Assembly: GCA_948735595.1 (NCBI GenBank)
Contig: CAPXSA010000005.1
Span: 26,490 to 90,489, forward strand
From: an uncultured Clostridia bacterium
Lineage (GTDB): Bacteria; Bacillota; Clostridia; TANB77; CAG-508
DNA: 64,000 nt
Direction: 5' to 3'
Shown here one piece after another: positions 9,203 to 19,057 of this stretch. A program made the position numbers and the translations under genes. Under the pieces are notes generated by a model. That model had not been told where the DNA came from. It ran no database searches and worked only from the letters and a program-made list of their open reading frames with translations. Each line of letters begins with the position of its first letter. Positions within the stretch are counted from its first letter, which is position 1.

Positions 9203-11812
9203 ATGGCAAAAGAAATTAGTGAAGAAGAGAAAAATCGTATTCAAGATATGATTAATGGTCTAGTAGAAAGAGCAAAAAAAGCATCAGAAGAATATTTGAA
9301 ATTGGACCAAGAACAAGTAGATGAAATCATAAAACAAATGTCTATGGCAGGTTTAGAACACCATATGGAACTTGCTAAAATGGCAGTTGAAGAAACAGGT
9401 CGTGGTATTTATGAAGATAAAATTACAAAGAATATGTTTGCAACAGAATATATTTATCATAGTATCAAATATGATAAAACAGTTGGTGTTATTTCTGAAA
9501 ATGAAGAAGAAGGATATGAAGAAATTGCAGAGCCAATTGGTATTATAGCGGGTGTTACACCTGTAACAAACCCAACATCTACTACTATGTTTAAGTCTAT
9601 TATTGCAGCAAAAACAAGAAATGTTATCATTTTTGGATTTCACCCATCAGCACAAAAAAGCAGTAGTAGAGCAGCAGAAATTTTAAGAGATGCAGCAGTG
9701 AAAGCTGGTGCACCAGAAGATTGTATTTTATGGGTACCAGAGCCATCAATTACAGCAACAACACTTTTAATGAATCACCCAGATGTTAATTTGATTTTAG
9801 CAACAGGTGGAAGTGGAATGGTAAAATCAGCATACTCTTGTGGAAAGCCAGCATTAGGTGTAGGACCTGGAAATGTTCCTTGCTACATTGATAAAACAGC
9901 AAAACTAAAAACATCTGTTAATGACTTAGTGCTTTCAAAATCATTTGATAATGGAATGATTTGTGCTTCTGAGCAATCTGTTATTGTTGATAAAGAAATT
10001 AGTAAAGAATTTGAGAAATTAATGAAAGAATCTGGTTGCTATTTCTTAAACGCAGAACAAACACAAAAATTAAGAGATAGTATGTTTATCGAAGAAAAAG
10101 GATGTGCCTTAAATGCGGATATCGTAGGAAAAAGTCCTTATGATATCGCAAAAGGAGCAGGAATAGAAGTACCTCATGATACAAAAGTATTAGTATTAAA
10201 AGAAAACGGAGTAGGTATTGAATATCCATTCTCTAAGGAAAAATTAAGTCCAGTTCTTGCTTACTATATTGTAAAAGGTGCAGATGAGGGAATTGAACTT
10301 GCTGAAAAATTAATTGAATTTGGTGGATTAGGACATTCAGCAGTTATTCATTCAGAAGATAAGGAAACTATTCGCAAATTCTCAGAACGAGTAAAAGTAG
10401 GAAGGATTATTGTAAATTCTCCATCTACTCATGGAGCAATTGGTGATATCTATAACACCAATATGCCATCATTGACTCTTGGATGTGGAACCTTTGGAGG
10501 AAATTCTACAACAGCAAATGTATCAAGTGTTAATCTAGTAAATGTAAAAAGAGTAGCAAAAAGGAGAGTTAATATGCAATGGTTCAAAATTCCTGATAAA
10601 ATCTATTTTGAAGCAGGCTCTATTCAATACTTAGAAAAGATGCCTAATATTTCAAGAGCATTTATTGTAACAGACCCAGGAATGGTGAAATTTGGCTATG
10701 TAGACAAAATCTTATATCATCTAAGAAAAAGAAAAGGATATGTACATTCACAAATCTTTTCAGATGTAGAATCAGATCCATCATTTGAAACAGTATATAG
10801 AGGAGTAGAAATGATGAGAGGATTTAATCCTGATGTTATTATTGCATTAGGTGGAGGAAGTGCTATTGATGCTGCAAAAGGAATGTGGTTATTCTATGAA
10901 CATCCAGAAGCAGACGCAGAGGGCATGAAATTAAAATTCATGGATATTCGTAAACGTACGTATAAATTCCCAACCTTAGGTAACAAATCAAAAATGGTAG
11001 CAATTCCAACTACTTCTGGAACAGGTTCTGAAGTTACTTCATTTGCTGTTATTTCTGATAAAGTAAACAACAAGAAATATCCTTTAGCAGACTATGAATT
11101 AACACCAGATGTAGCCATTATAGACCCAGACTTGGTAATGAGTTTACCACAAACAATTACAGCAGATACAGGTATGGATGTATTAACACATGCAATTGAA
11201 GCTTATGTTTCTAATATGGCATCTGACTATACAGATGGATTAGCCGAAAAAGCAGTAGAATTAGTATTTAAGAATTTAAGAGAAGCATATAATCATGGAG
11301 ATAACGCCCTTGCAAGAGAAAAAATGCATAATGCAAGTACTATTGCAGGAATGGCATTTACTAATGCATTTTTAGGAATTAACCACTCCTTAGCACATAA
11401 AATAGGAGCAGAGTTTCATATGCCACATGGAAGAATTAATGCTATTTTGTTACCTTATGTTATCAGATATAATAGTAAAATGCCAAGTAAATTTGTATCA
11501 TTCCCTAAGTATGAGTATTTTATAGCAGACCAAAAATATGCAGATTTATCAAGAAGAATGAACTTCCCTGCATATGGAAATGAAGAAGGAGTTAACTCTT
11601 TAATTAAAGAGATTCAAAAATTAAATGAAGACTTAAATATTCCAAAATCTTTCCAAGAAGCGGGAATAGTAGAGCAAGAATTTTTAAGTAAAGTAGATAT
11701 GTTAGCAGATAGAGCGTTTGAAGATCAATGTACTACTGCCAATCCAAGACTTCCATTAGTAGAAGAGTTAAAACAGATTTTATTAGATAGTTACTATGGA
11801 AGAGAAGTTTAA
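9203..11812 (+). CDS. adhE: Bifunctional acetaldehyde-CoA/alcohol dehydrogenase
   Basis: An 869-aa AdhE, full length. It reduces acetyl-CoA to acetaldehyde and then ethanol, regenerating NAD+ during fermentation, and assembles into spirosomes. Residues 1-440 form the aldehyde dehydrogenase domain with the nucleophilic Cys in MICASEQSV (about 252). Residues 465-869 form the iron-dependent alcohol dehydrogenase with [27 protein letters not shown] and metal-binding histidines in HAIEAYVS and [26 protein letters not shown] precedes the ATG. A perfect terminator follows, so it is a single-gene unit. Confidence 0.97.
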   Translation: MAKEISEEEKNRIQDMINGLVERAKKASEEYLKLDQEQVDEIIKQMSMAGLEHHMELAKMAVEETGRGIYEDKITKNMFATEYIYHSIKYDKTVGVISENEEEGYEEIAEPIGIIAGVTPVTNPTSTTMFKSIIAAKTRNVIIFGFHPSAQKSSSRAAEILRDAAVKAGAPEDCILWVPEPSITATTLLMNHPDVNLILATGGSGMVKSAYSCGKPALGVGPGNVPCYIDKTAKLKTSVNDLVLSKSFDNGMICASEQSVIVDKEISKEFEKLMKESGCYFLNAEQTQKLRDSMFIEEKGCALNADIVGKSPYDIAKGAGIEVPHDTKVLVLKENGVGIEYPFSKEKLSPVLAYYIVKGADEGIELAEKLIEFGGLGHSAVIHSEDKETIRKFSERVKVGRIIVNSPSTHGAIGDIYNTNMPSLTLGCGTFGGNSTTANVSSVNLVNVKRVAKRRVNMQWFKIPDKIYFEAGSIQYLEKMPNISRAFIVTDPGMVKFGYVDKILYHLRKRKGYVHSQIFSDVESDPSFETVYRGVEMMRGFNPDVIIALGGGSAIDAAKGMWLFYEHPEADAEGMKLKFMDIRKRTYKFPTLGNKSKMVAIPTTSGTGSEVTSFAVISDKVNNKKYPLADYELTPDVAIIDPDLVMSLPQTITADTGMDVLTHAIEAYVSNMASDYTDGLAEKAVELVFKNLREAYNHGDNALAREKMHNASTIAGMAFTNAFLGINHSLAHKIGAEFHMPHGRINAILLPYVIRYNSKMPSKFVSFPKYEYFIADQKYADLSRRMNFPAYGNEEGVNSLIKEIQKLNEDLNIPKSFQEAGIVEQEFLSKVDMLADRAFEDQCTTANPRLPLVEELKQILLDSYYGREV

Positions 11813-11830
11813 AAGTAAATATTTTTTATA

Positions 11831-11878
11831 AATTCCAGCTAAATAGATTACAATTTTGTAATCTATTTAGCTGGAATT
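11831..11878 (+). terminator. Terminator of adhE
   Basis: A nearly perfect stem of about 22 bp (arms beginning AATTCCAGCTAAATAG) around a TTT loop. The 3' T-run is short. Confidence 0.75.
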
Positions 11879-11933
11879 TGCTATATTAAATGACTAAATA
11901 ACTACACTAAATTTGGCATAATTAGGTAAAACA

Positions 11934-11986
11934 TTGACAATTTACATAAAAAGTTATATAATAATCAACAGATTGGCAAGGCCAAT
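11934..11986 (+). promoter_or_regulatory. Consensus promoter and 5' UTR hairpin of the Spo0A-like gene
   Basis: TTGACA (11934-11939), 17 bases, TATAAT (11957-11962), then the hairpin ATTGGC-AAG-GCCAAT (11972-11986) and AAGGAGAG before the ATG. Confidence 0.75.
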
Positions 11987-12010
11987 TAATACAAAGAAGG
12001 AGAGATAAGC

Positions 12011-12514
12011 ATGTCTAATGAGCGGAAATTGGACCTGAGCAAGTCATTGATGGAGTTAGCTGAGGAGGGGTGGACTCTTCAGGAGGTACTTGAGGCAATC
12101 GGCCTTCAGCCGGTTGCCAAGCAGGAACCTGAGGATCACGAGATGCCTGAGAAGGTGGAACTTACCAAACGGATTACCGGCATCCTCCAGGAAATCGGCG
12201 TTCCGGCTCACATCAAGGGATACCAGTACCTTCGGGATGCAATCCAAAGAGCGGTGGAGAACGGGAAGACCATCAACACCGTGACCAAGACCCTGTATCT
12301 TGCTGTGGCGAGGGAGTACCAGACCACCCCCTCCAGGGTGGAAAGGACCATCCGCCACGCTATCGAGGTTGCATGGAGCCGTGGCAATGTGGAAACTTTG
12401 GAGAGCTACTTTGGCTACACGGTTAACAGAAACAAGGGTAAGCCTGCCAACAGCGAGTTTATCGCATTGATCGCCGACAAGCTCCGCTTGGAGGGCTATG
12501 GCTCCGAGCAGTAA
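12011..12514 (+). CDS. Stand-alone Spo0A C-terminal DNA-binding domain protein, high GC
   Basis: A 167-aa protein. Residues about 52-163 match the Spo0A effector domain: [61 protein letters not shown]. Spo0A uses this domain to bind 0A boxes at sporulation onset. The phosphoacceptor receiver domain is absent; in its place are about 50 residues, including [20 protein letters not shown]. It should bind DNA independently of the phosphorelay, or compete with Spo0A. GC content is far above that of the neighbours (AAG, GAG, ACC, ATC preferred). Arginine is CGG three times, including conserved Spo0A arginines, so here CGG is sense. Confidence 0.85.
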   Translation: MSNERKLDLSKSLMELAEEGWTLQEVLEAIGLQPVAKQEPEDHEMPEKVELTKRITGILQEIGVPAHIKGYQYLRDAIQRAVENGKTINTVTKTLYLAVAREYQTTPSRVERTIRHAIEVAWSRGNVETLESYFGYTVNRNKGKPANSEFIALIADKLRLEGYGSEQ

Positions 12515-12534
12515 TTATCTTTTCCCGCAAAGGG

Positions 12535-12560
12535 CCCGAGCATTTGCTCGGTTCTTTTTT
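12535..12560 (+). terminator. Terminator of the Spo0A-like gene
   Basis: CCGAGCA-TT-TGCTCGG followed by TTCTTTTTT. Confidence 0.85.
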
Positions 12561-12589
12561 GCCTTTTTTGAACAATCTTAATGATATAC

Positions 12590-12618
12590 TTGTATTTTAC
12601 GAAAAAAACGGATATAAT
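12590..12618 (+). promoter_or_regulatory. Promoter of the gatCAB operon
   Basis: TTGTAT (12590-12595), 17 bases, TATAAT (12613-12618), 33 bases upstream of the gatC start. Confidence 0.65.
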
Positions 12619-12651
12619 AAGCACGAAGAAAAAGAGAGGAGTTGAACTAGA

Positions 12652-12936
12652 TTGCAAGTATCGAAGGAAGAATTATTACACATTGCAAATTTAGCAAGCT
12701 TAAAATTAAAAGAAGAAGAGATTGATAATTATTTGTTAAATTTACAAGATATTTTAAATTTTGCAAATATTGTTAGTAAAGCGCCAGTAGAGAATCTACC
12801 AGAAACAATTGGAGCAAATGATAAATATAATGTATTTCGCAAAGATGAGATACAAGTATTTGAAGATAATGAATTATTAATTAGTAATGCACCAGAAGCA
12901 GAAAGGAATATGTTTAAAATTCCTAAGGTTCTTTAG
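12652..12936 (+). CDS. gatC: Glu/Asp-tRNA amidotransferase subunit C
   Basis: 94 aa starting with TTG after AGAGGAG. GatC wraps between GatA and GatB and stabilises the amidotransferase. The family pattern is clear: hydrophobic helix with LLHIANLASLKLKEEE, the LQDILNFANIV segment, and the C-terminal R(K)DE followed by LLISNAPEAERNMFKIPKVL. First gene of gatCAB. Confidence 0.93.
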   Translation: MQVSKEELLHIANLASLKLKEEEIDNYLLNLQDILNFANIVSKAPVENLPETIGANDKYNVFRKDEIQVFEDNELLISNAPEAERNMFKIPKVL

Positions 12937-12956
12937 TAAATTATAATATGCAAAGA

Positions 12957-13079
12957 ATATATAATATCGCTTGACCTTGCTGTCCGTTGCTTTCATATGT
13001 TAAAGACAAATAAAAGAAAGCAACGGAAGGCGCTCGGCTATGCCTCGCCTTGCGTGGTCTACGCTTTTATTATATATAT
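12957..13079 (+). repeat. Structured interspersed repeat, copy 1 (between gatC and gatA)
   Basis: About 120 bp, shared with 25803-25921. The core folds as two hairpins, CCGTTGCTTTC with GAAAGCAACGG and AAGGCG with CGCCTT, closed by GACC (12973-12976) with GGTC (13056-13059) and an outer AT-rich stem. The second copy has GCCC with GGGC at the same place and a different outer stem that is again self-complementary, so pairing is maintained while sequence changes. Type unknown: a structured RNA or a palindromic mobile repeat. Confidence 0.7.
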
Positions 13080-13120
13080 CTTTACAAATAAAATATACAG
13101 AAAGAAAGGAGTATTTTAGC

Positions 13121-14599
13121 ATGAATATAACAAAATTAACTGTGCATGAACTGAAAGAAAAGTTAGATAAAAAAGAATTAACTGTAGAAGAAATTGTCAA
13201 AGCTTATGCACAAAGAATAGAAGAAAAAGAAAAAGATGTACAAGCTTTTATAACAACATTAACAGAAAATGCAGTAGAAAAGGCAAAAGAAATAGATGAC
13301 AGAAAGGCTAAAGGAGAAACACAATCACCATATAGCGGAATTCCAATAGGAATTAAAGATAATATTTGTACAAAGGGTATTAAAACAACTTGTGCTTCTA
13401 AAATGTTAGCAAACTTTATAGCACCATATGATGCAACAGTTATTGAAAAGCTAAATCAAGAAAATCTTATCTCACTAGGAAAACTTAATATGGATGAGTT
13501 TGCTATGGGATCTTCCACAGAATATTCGTACTTCAAAAAGACAAGAAATCCTTGGAATTTAAATACTGTACCAGGCGGATCTTCGGGTGGTGTAGCGGCA
13601 GCAGTAGCAGCTGATATGGTGCCTTGGGCGTTAGGGTCTGATACAGGTGGGTCTATCCGTCAACCAGCTAGCCTTTGTGGAGTAGTAGGGTTAAAGCCAA
13701 CTTATGGTTTAGTATCTCGCTATGGATTAGTGGCTTTTGCGTCTTCTTTAGACCAAATCGGACCAATTACAAAAGACGTAGAAGACAGTGCCATTTTATT
13801 AAATATGATAACAGGACATGATGAAAAAGATTCCACATCAGTAGAATTAGAAAAGAAAGATTATACAAAAGCACTCAAAAACGATGTAAAAGGTTTAAAG
13901 ATAGGTATTCCAAAAGAATGGTATGGAGAAGGTCTTAATGAAGAAGTAAAAGCAAAGTTAGAGCAAGCAATTGAGAAATATAAAGAATTAGGAGCCATTG
14001 TAGAAGAATGCTCTTTAGATGTAGCAAATTATGCTTTAGCTACTTACTATATCGTTGCCTGTGCAGAAGCAAGTTCCAATTTAGGAAGATTTGACGGAAT
14101 TCGTTATGGGTATAGAGCAGAGAATTACACTAATCTAAAAGAATTATTTAAAAATTCTAGAAGTGAAGGCTTTGGAGATGAAGTAAAAAGGAGAATCATT
14201 TTAGGTACTTATGTGCTATCTTCAGGTTATTATGATGCTTATTACAAAAAAGCACAACAGGTGAGAACCTTAGTAAAGCAAAAATTTGATGAGGCTTTTG
14301 AAAAATATGATGTGTTATTAACTCCAACATCACCAACAGTTGCTTTTGAATTTGGAGCAAAGTCAAATAATCCACTAGAAATGTACTTGGCAGATATTTG
14401 TACTGTTTCCATAAATATTGCAGGTCTTCCGGGGATTTCACTTCCTTGCGGAGTAGATAGCAAAGGTATGCCAATTGGAATGCAATTAGTTGGAAATCGT
14501 TTCTCAGAAGAAACCATTTTAAATGTAGCATATACTTATGAACAAGCAACAAAATTTAGAGAGCAATATAAACCAACATTTAGAGGGGGTGCTAACTAA
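13121..14599 (+). CDS. gatA: Glu/Asp-tRNA amidotransferase subunit A
   Basis: 492 aa, starting at ATG 13121 with AAAGGAG upstream; the longer open frame only reads through the repeat. GatA is an amidase-signature protein that releases ammonia from glutamine. Visible are the catalytic Lys in [21 protein letters not shown], and the cis-Ser/Ser triad region [14 protein letters not shown]. The stop overlaps the gatB start. With GatB and GatC it makes Gln-tRNA(Gln) and/or Asn-tRNA(Asn) by transamidation, so the host probably lacks one of the direct synthetases. Confidence 0.97.
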   Translation: MNITKLTVHELKEKLDKKELTVEEIVKAYAQRIEEKEKDVQAFITTLTENAVEKAKEIDDRKAKGETQSPYSGIPIGIKDNICTKGIKTTCASKMLANFIAPYDATVIEKLNQENLISLGKLNMDEFAMGSSTEYSYFKKTRNPWNLNTVPGGSSGGVAAAVAADMVPWALGSDTGGSIRQPASLCGVVGLKPTYGLVSRYGLVAFASSLDQIGPITKDVEDSAILLNMITGHDEKDSTSVELEKKDYTKALKNDVKGLKIGIPKEWYGEGLNEEVKAKLEQAIEKYKELGAIVEECSLDVANYALATYYIVACAEASSNLGRFDGIRYGYRAENYTNLKELFKNSRSEGFGDEVKRRIILGTYVLSSGYYDAYYKKAQQVRTLVKQKFDEAFEKYDVLLTPTSPTVAFEFGAKSNNPLEMYLADICTVSINIAGLPGISLPCGVDSKGMPIGMQLVGNRFSEETILNVAYTYEQATKFREQYKPTFRGGAN

Positions 14600-16038
14600 T
14601 GTCAAAAGAAGATTATGAAGTAGTTATTGGGTTAGAAGTACACGCAGAGCTTTCTACTAAGACTAAGATTTTTTGTAGTTGCCCAACTGAATTTGGAGCA
14701 GCACCAAATACTCACATTTGCCCAATTTGTACAGCAATGCCAGGAACACTTCCAGTATTAAATGAGAAGGTAGTAGAATATGCAGTAAAAGCAGGATTGG
14801 CAACAGGCTGTAGTATTGCAAGAGATAGCAAAAACGATAGAAAGAACTATTTTTATCCAGACCTTCCAAAGTCTTATCAAATATCTCAATTTGATAAACC
14901 TTTATGTGAACATGGAGAAGTTGAGATAGAAGAAGAGGGAGAAAAGAAAAAAATAGGAATTACTAGAATTCATATTGAAGAAGATGCAGGAAAACTAAAT
15001 CATAATGAATTTGGTGGGGGAAGCCTAGTAGACTTAAACAGAGCAGGAGTACCATTAATTGAAATTGTATCAGAGCCAGATATGAGGTCAAGCAAAGATG
15101 CAGAGAGTTATTTGAGAAAAATCAAGTCTATTTTAGAATATATTGAAGTTTCTGACTGTAAAATGCAAGAGGGCTCTTTAAGAGCAGATGTCAATGTCTC
15201 AGTTCGCAAAAAGGGATCTAAAGAGTTTGGAACACGTACTGAAATGAAAAACATGAACTCTTTTAGGTCTATTGTAAGAGCGATAGAATATGAAGAGTCA
15301 AGACAAATTGAAGTCATAGAAGAAGGAGGCACTATCACCCAAGAAACACTAAGGTGGGATGATGTATCAGGAAAAACTTTTTCTATGAGAGACAAAGAAG
15401 ATGCACAGGATTATCGATATTTCCCAGAGCCAGATTTAGTTGCTATTCGCTTATCAGAAGAATATATTGAAAATATAAAAAATAACTTGCCAGAACTACC
15501 AGAAAGTAGACGTGCTAGATATTTAGAAGAATATAAATTATCTGAAAAAGAGAGTAAGATGTTAACAGCATCTAAATATTTATCGAATATGTTTGAAGAT
15601 GCTTTGACAATATGTGGCAACCCAAAAGCAGTAGCAAATTGGCTATTATCAGATGTATCTAGAATTTTAAATGAAAAAGAAATAGAACCAGACCAAATAC
15701 CATTTACAGCTAATCAATTGGCTAAAATGATTGAGTTAATTGAAAAGGGAACAATTAGTTCTGCCATTGGTAAAAAGGTGTTAGAGGAGCTATTTGAAAA
15801 TCCAAGAGATCCAGAAGAGATTATCAAAGAAAAAGGATGGATACAAATTTCTGATGAAGGAGCTATCAAAGAGGTAGTAACAAGAATATTAGAAAATAAC
15901 CCACAATCTATCATAGATTACAAAGCAGGAAAAGATAGAGCACTAGGCTTCTTAGTTGGTCAAGCCATGAAAGAGACCAAAGGAAAAGCAAATCCACAAA
16001 TGCTAAATAAAATGTTCTTGGAAGAATTGAATAAATAG
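14599..16038 (+). CDS. gatB: Glu/Asp-tRNA amidotransferase subunit B
   Basis: 479 aa. GatB binds the misacylated tRNA and the ATP-dependent kinase site. Visible are YEVVIGLEVHAELSTKTKIFCSC with zinc-ligand cysteines, YFYPDLPKSYQISQ, and the helical/YqeY-like tail NPQMLNKMFLEELNK. TAATG overlap with gatA shows coupling. The stop codon directly abuts a REP-like repeat. Confidence 0.97.
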   Translation: MSKEDYEVVIGLEVHAELSTKTKIFCSCPTEFGAAPNTHICPICTAMPGTLPVLNEKVVEYAVKAGLATGCSIARDSKNDRKNYFYPDLPKSYQISQFDKPLCEHGEVEIEEEGEKKKIGITRIHIEEDAGKLNHNEFGGGSLVDLNRAGVPLIEIVSEPDMRSSKDAESYLRKIKSILEYIEVSDCKMQEGSLRADVNVSVRKKGSKEFGTRTEMKNMNSFRSIVRAIEYEESRQIEVIEEGGTITQETLRWDDVSGKTFSMRDKEDAQDYRYFPEPDLVAIRLSEEYIENIKNNLPELPESRRARYLEEYKLSEKESKMLTASKYLSNMFEDALTICGNPKAVANWLLSDVSRILNEKEIEPDQIPFTANQLAKMIELIEKGTISSAIGKKVLEELFENPRDPEEIIKEKGWIQISDEGAIKEVVTRILENNPQSIIDYKAGKDRALGFLVGQAMKETKGKANPQMLNKMFLEELNK

Positions 16039-16095
16039 TGTCAGGTTGGGGACGTTCCTTTTTCTGACAAAGTTGTCAGATTGGGGACACACCTT
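16039..16095 (+). repeat. REP-like palindromic repeat, copy A, abutting the gatB stop
   Basis: TGTCAG ... CTGACA inverted arms around GGGGACGTTCC, followed by a second TGTCAG ... GGGGACACACCTT half. A near-identical copy lies at 41177-41233, also exactly after a TAG stop. The GGGGACGTTCC type resembles REP sequences mobilised by Y1 (RAYT) transposases; no such transposase is in the window. Confidence 0.75.
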
Positions 16096-16110
16096 AAATT
16101 AAATAACAGA

Positions 16111-16147
16111 AACAATTATAATAAGAAGATTATTATAATTGTTTTTT
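16111..16147 (+). terminator. Terminator after gatCAB
   Basis: AACAATTATAATAA and TTATTATAATTGTT pair perfectly, followed by a seven-T run. Confidence 0.85.
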
Positions 16148-16174
16148 TATATTTAATTTTTAGAATAAAGGTAC

Positions 16175-16224
16175 TTGACAAAATTCAAAAACATTGTATA
16201 ATTGTATTAATGCATTAATACAAT
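16175..16224 (+). promoter_or_regulatory. Promoter and palindromic operator of the GntR/ABC operon
   Basis: TTGACA (16175-16180), 16 bases, TATAAT (16197-16202), overlapped by a perfect 24-bp palindrome (16201-16224) whose half-site is ATTGTATTAATG. The position over the transcription start and next to a YtrA-type GntR gene indicates autorepression. Confidence 0.85.
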
Positions 16225-16237
16225 AAAAGGAGGAATC

Positions 16238-16594
16238 ATGGATTGGAATTTTGAAAATGATAGGCCTATTTATATACAGTTAGTAGAAAAACTGAAACTT
16301 GCTATTGTAGCAGGTGAGTATCCAACAGGGGAGAGACTGCCTTCTGTAAGAGATTTGGCAATGGAAATAAAGGCAAATCCTAACACAGTACAAAGAGCAT
16401 TAGTAGACTTAGAACAAACAGGATTAATTTATACGCAAAGGACTAATGGAAAATTTGTGACAGAAGACAAAGAGTTGGTACAAAAGATTAGAGAAGAATT
16501 AGCAAAGCAAGCTTTTAACAAATTTCAAGAAAACATGAAACAGCTAGGATTTGGAGAAGATGAAATGAAACAATATGTAATGAAACAAAAGTAA
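16238..16594 (+). CDS. YtrA-type GntR transcriptional regulator
   Basis: 118 aa: a GntR winged helix (PIYIQLVEKLKLAIVAGEYPTGERLPSVRDLAMEIKANPNTVQRALVDLEQTGLI) plus a short helical tail for dimerisation, typical of the YtrA subfamily that controls adjacent ABC transporter genes. AAAGGAGG is 5 bases from the ATG. It heads a three-gene operon and very likely binds the palindrome directly upstream. Confidence 0.9.
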   Translation: MDWNFENDRPIYIQLVEKLKLAIVAGEYPTGERLPSVRDLAMEIKANPNTVQRALVDLEQTGLIYTQRTNGKFVTEDKELVQKIREELAKQAFNKFQENMKQLGFGEDEMKQYVMKQK

Positions 16595-16604
16595 GGGAAG
16601 GGGA

Positions 16605-17309
16605 ATGAAAATGGAATTGGTAGAATGCAAAAACTTATCGAAAGATTATGGCATGAAAAAAGCTTTAGATAATGTTAGTTTTCAGATACCAGCAGGAAGA
16701 ATTGTAGGACTATTGGGGAGTAATGGAAGTGGGAAAACTACTTTAATTAAAATGATCAATGAACTATTAGTGCCTACGTCAGGGGAGATATTAATTAAAG
16801 GAAAAAAGCCGGGTATAGAGAGTAAAAAGGTTATTTCGTATTTACCAGAAAGAAGTTATTTGCCTTATGATAAAAAGGTATCAGAGATAATAGCATATTT
16901 CAAAGACTTTTACAGTGATTTTAATGTGGAAAAAGCGTACCAATTATTAAATGAGCTAGGCATAAAGAAAGAAGATAAATTGAAACAAATGTCAAAAGGA
17001 ACAAAGGAAAAAGTGCAATTGGTATTAGTAATGAGTAGAGAGGCTGACATTTACATATTAGATGAACCAATTGGTGGAGTAGATCCAGTTGCAAGGGACC
17101 AAATTTTAGACTTAATCTTAAAGAACTTTAAAGAAGGAGCAAGTCTTATCATTTCTACCCATCTAATTGCTGATATTGAGAAAATTTTAGATGATGTTAT
17201 TTTTATTCATCAAGGAAGAATTTTATTAAATGCAAGTGCAGATGAGGTAAGAAACAAGTATCATTCATCTATCGAAAATGCATTTAAGGAGGTGTTTAAA
17301 CAATGCTAG
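16605..17309 (+). CDS. ABC transporter ATP-binding protein
   Basis: 234 aa with Walker A GSNGSGKTT, a short signature region (QMSKGTKEKVQLVLVMSREADI; the usual LSGGQ is replaced by MSKGTKEK, as in YtrB/BcrA-like exporters), Walker B YILDEPIGGVD and the H-loop STHLI. Operon position after a YtrA-type regulator and before a membrane subunit points to an exporter or a cell-envelope stress transporter. Its stop overlaps the next gene by 7 bases. Confidence 0.92.
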   Translation: MKMELVECKNLSKDYGMKKALDNVSFQIPAGRIVGLLGSNGSGKTTLIKMINELLVPTSGEILIKGKKPGIESKKVISYLPERSYLPYDKKVSEIIAYFKDFYSDFNVEKAYQLLNELGIKKEDKLKQMSKGTKEKVQLVLVMSREADIYILDEPIGGVDPVARDQILDLILKNFKEGASLIISTHLIADIEKILDDVIFIHQGRILLNASADEVRNKYHSSIENAFKEVFKQC

Positions 17310-18103
17310 GAAAGTTATTGAAATATGAAATGAAGTCACAGGGAAAAAGTTTATTTCTTTTTTGGATGGCAATTTTAGGATTAGGTTTATTAATAAGAAT
17401 ATTTAGTATGTTAGAAGAAGTAATGCCAGTATTTCAATATTTAACACCTATTTCCATATTCACCTTTGGTATTGCTATTGTACTTAGCCTTGTTTATTGT
17501 TTTTTCTTAGCCATTAAGAATTATTATAAAAAAGTGTTGAGAGAAGAAGGGTATTTGACTAACACTTTGCCAGTAAATAAAAGTAGTATTATCTTATCTT
17601 TTCTAATTACTGATGTGCTAGCCCTTATTGTAACAGTTGCATTTAGCTTTTTAGGTTTTTTCATTGCTTTTGGTACTGCAAGTGAAGAAGCAAAAAGTAT
17701 GTGGGAAACATTTTCTATTTCATTAGAGAAAGAGTTTCATATGAGTATAGAGGCTATTAGAGGTATCCTTATAGCACTAATGTTAGTAGGATATGTTAAT
17801 ACGATTTCTTTATTTTATGCTGCTATGACAGTTGGACATAGTTTTTCACAAAATAAAATACCAAGTTCTATTGGAGTAGGAGTTGCTTTTTATATGGGAT
17901 TTCAACTTTTAAATGTAATAGAAATGGTGGTTATTTTCCTAAAGAACAAAATGGATTTCACAAATGCATTGGCAACTAACCAAGTACCATATGAATTAAT
18001 TGGAATTATTTTACTAGAGGCGTTTATGGTATCTGTTATTTCAATGATTACGACTTATACATTTACGAATTACTTTTTGAACAGGAAGTTGAATTTAGAA
18101 TAA
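17303..18103 (+). CDS. ABC transporter permease subunit
   Basis: 266 aa with about six hydrophobic segments, beginning MLGKLLKYEMKSQGKSLFLFW, a common start in ABC-2 type permeases. Partner of the preceding ATPase. Substrate unknown. Confidence 0.85.
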   Translation: MLGKLLKYEMKSQGKSLFLFWMAILGLGLLIRIFSMLEEVMPVFQYLTPISIFTFGIAIVLSLVYCFFLAIKNYYKKVLREEGYLTNTLPVNKSSIILSFLITDVLALIVTVAFSFLGFFIAFGTASEEAKSMWETFSISLEKEFHMSIEAIRGILIALMLVGYVNTISLFYAAMTVGHSFSQNKIPSSIGVGVAFYMGFQLLNVIEMVVIFLKNKMDFTNALATNQVPYELIGIILLEAFMVSVISMITTYTFTNYFLNRKLNLE

Positions 18104-18133
18104 TTATTAAGAGAATTAAAAAGAATGTAATTT

Positions 18134-18163
18134 AAAAGCTAGCAATTTAATTTGCTAGCTTTT
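18134..18163. terminator. Bidirectional terminator
   Basis: AAAAGCTAGCAAATT-like arms facing AATTTGCTAGCTTTT, between the convergent permease gene and the 18173-18424 gene. Confidence 0.75.
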
Positions 18164-18172
18164 GCTATATCG

Positions 18173-18424
18173 TTAATTTTTAATTTCTCTTTGAATTCTA
18201 CTAAAAGCAAAGGCACAAATAACAAATCCTACAATAAAGAATAGGCTAGTTTTAAATAAGGAAAAACCAATTTGATAAACAAATGGAACTGTATAAACAA
18301 AATCATATGTAAGTAAAATGAGAATAGATAAAATACTTAAACAAAAAGATAATCTGATTCCAGATTTCATTAATCCTAAAATAGAATGGTCCATTTCTTT
18401 AAATTCTAACAGTAATTGACGCAT
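18173..18424 (-). CDS. Small membrane protein of unknown function
   Basis: Start at ATG 18424 (MRQLLLEFKEMDHSI), which has AAAGGAG 7 bases upstream; an in-frame TTG further out would overlap the ribosome site. 83 aa with two hydrophobic helices (about 23-45 and 51-72) and a charged C-terminus SRIQREIKN. Unrecognised. It precedes rpsT on the same strand but has its own gap and terminator. Confidence 0.65.
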   Translation of the reverse strand: MRQLLLEFKEMDHSILGLMKSGIRLSFCLSILSILILLTYDFVYTVPFVYQIGFSLFKTSLFFIVGFVICAFAFSRIQREIKN

Positions 18425-18515
18425 AGAAATACTCCTTTCCAAAAAGTCATATAACTATATTTATGATAACATATAGTAAAACATGAAATCAAAGGTAATT
18501 TGTGCCAAAAAGAAA

Positions 18516-18537
18516 AAACCAAGCAAAGCTTGGTTTT
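18516..18537 (-). terminator. Terminator of rpsT
   Basis: AAAACCAAGC-AA-GCTTGGTTTT, followed on the minus strand by a T-run. Confidence 0.75.
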
Positions 18538-18575
18538 AAATGATTTAATAAAACTGTGCACAATTTTATTAAAAT

Positions 18576-18839
18576 TTAGTTCATAGCATTTAATTTTTTA
18601 GCCATATTAGATTTTTTTCTAGCTGCAGTGTTTTTTACGATAACACCTTTTGTACAAGCTTGATCTACTTTTTTTGTAGCAAAAGAAAATAATTCAGTAG
18701 CTTCTGCTTTATTTCCGGCTTCTACGGCTTGTTCGAATTTCTTAACAGCTGATTTATATCCAGATTTAATCATATTATTTCTAAGAGTTTTCTTTTCAAT
18801 AACACTAACACGTTTAATTGCTGATTTGATATTTGGCAT
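18576..18839 (-). CDS. rpsT: Ribosomal protein S20
   Basis: 87 aa, the usual length. [43 protein letters not shown] is the S20 signature, with the C-terminal [21 protein letters not shown]. It binds 16S rRNA in the small subunit body. Shine-Dalgarno GGGAGGTG upstream. Confidence 0.96.
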   Translation of the reverse strand: MPNIKSAIKRVSVIEKKTLRNNMIKSGYKSAVKKFEQAVEAGNKAEATELFSFATKKVDQACTKGVIVKNTAARKKSNMAKKLNAMN

Positions 18840-19057
18840 CTTTTGGCACCTCCCTTTTGTAAGTTCATAATTTAACAGTGTTTATTATAGCATGGAAAAA
18901 GAGATTTGGCAAGAGAAAACTGAACATTTCTATGAAAGCAATAAATTTATTTAAAAGAATAATGAATTTCAAAAAAAACTTGAAAAGAAAAAAGAAAACG
19001 TATATAATAAATTTATACCAAAGACAGCAAAGAAAAAATTTGGAAGGAGAGATATTT

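Noticed and set aside
13040..13120. N-terminal extension of GatA through the interspersed repeat.
   Set aside because: The extension translates repeat DNA; the ATG at 13121 has a proper Shine-Dalgarno and the normal GatA start.
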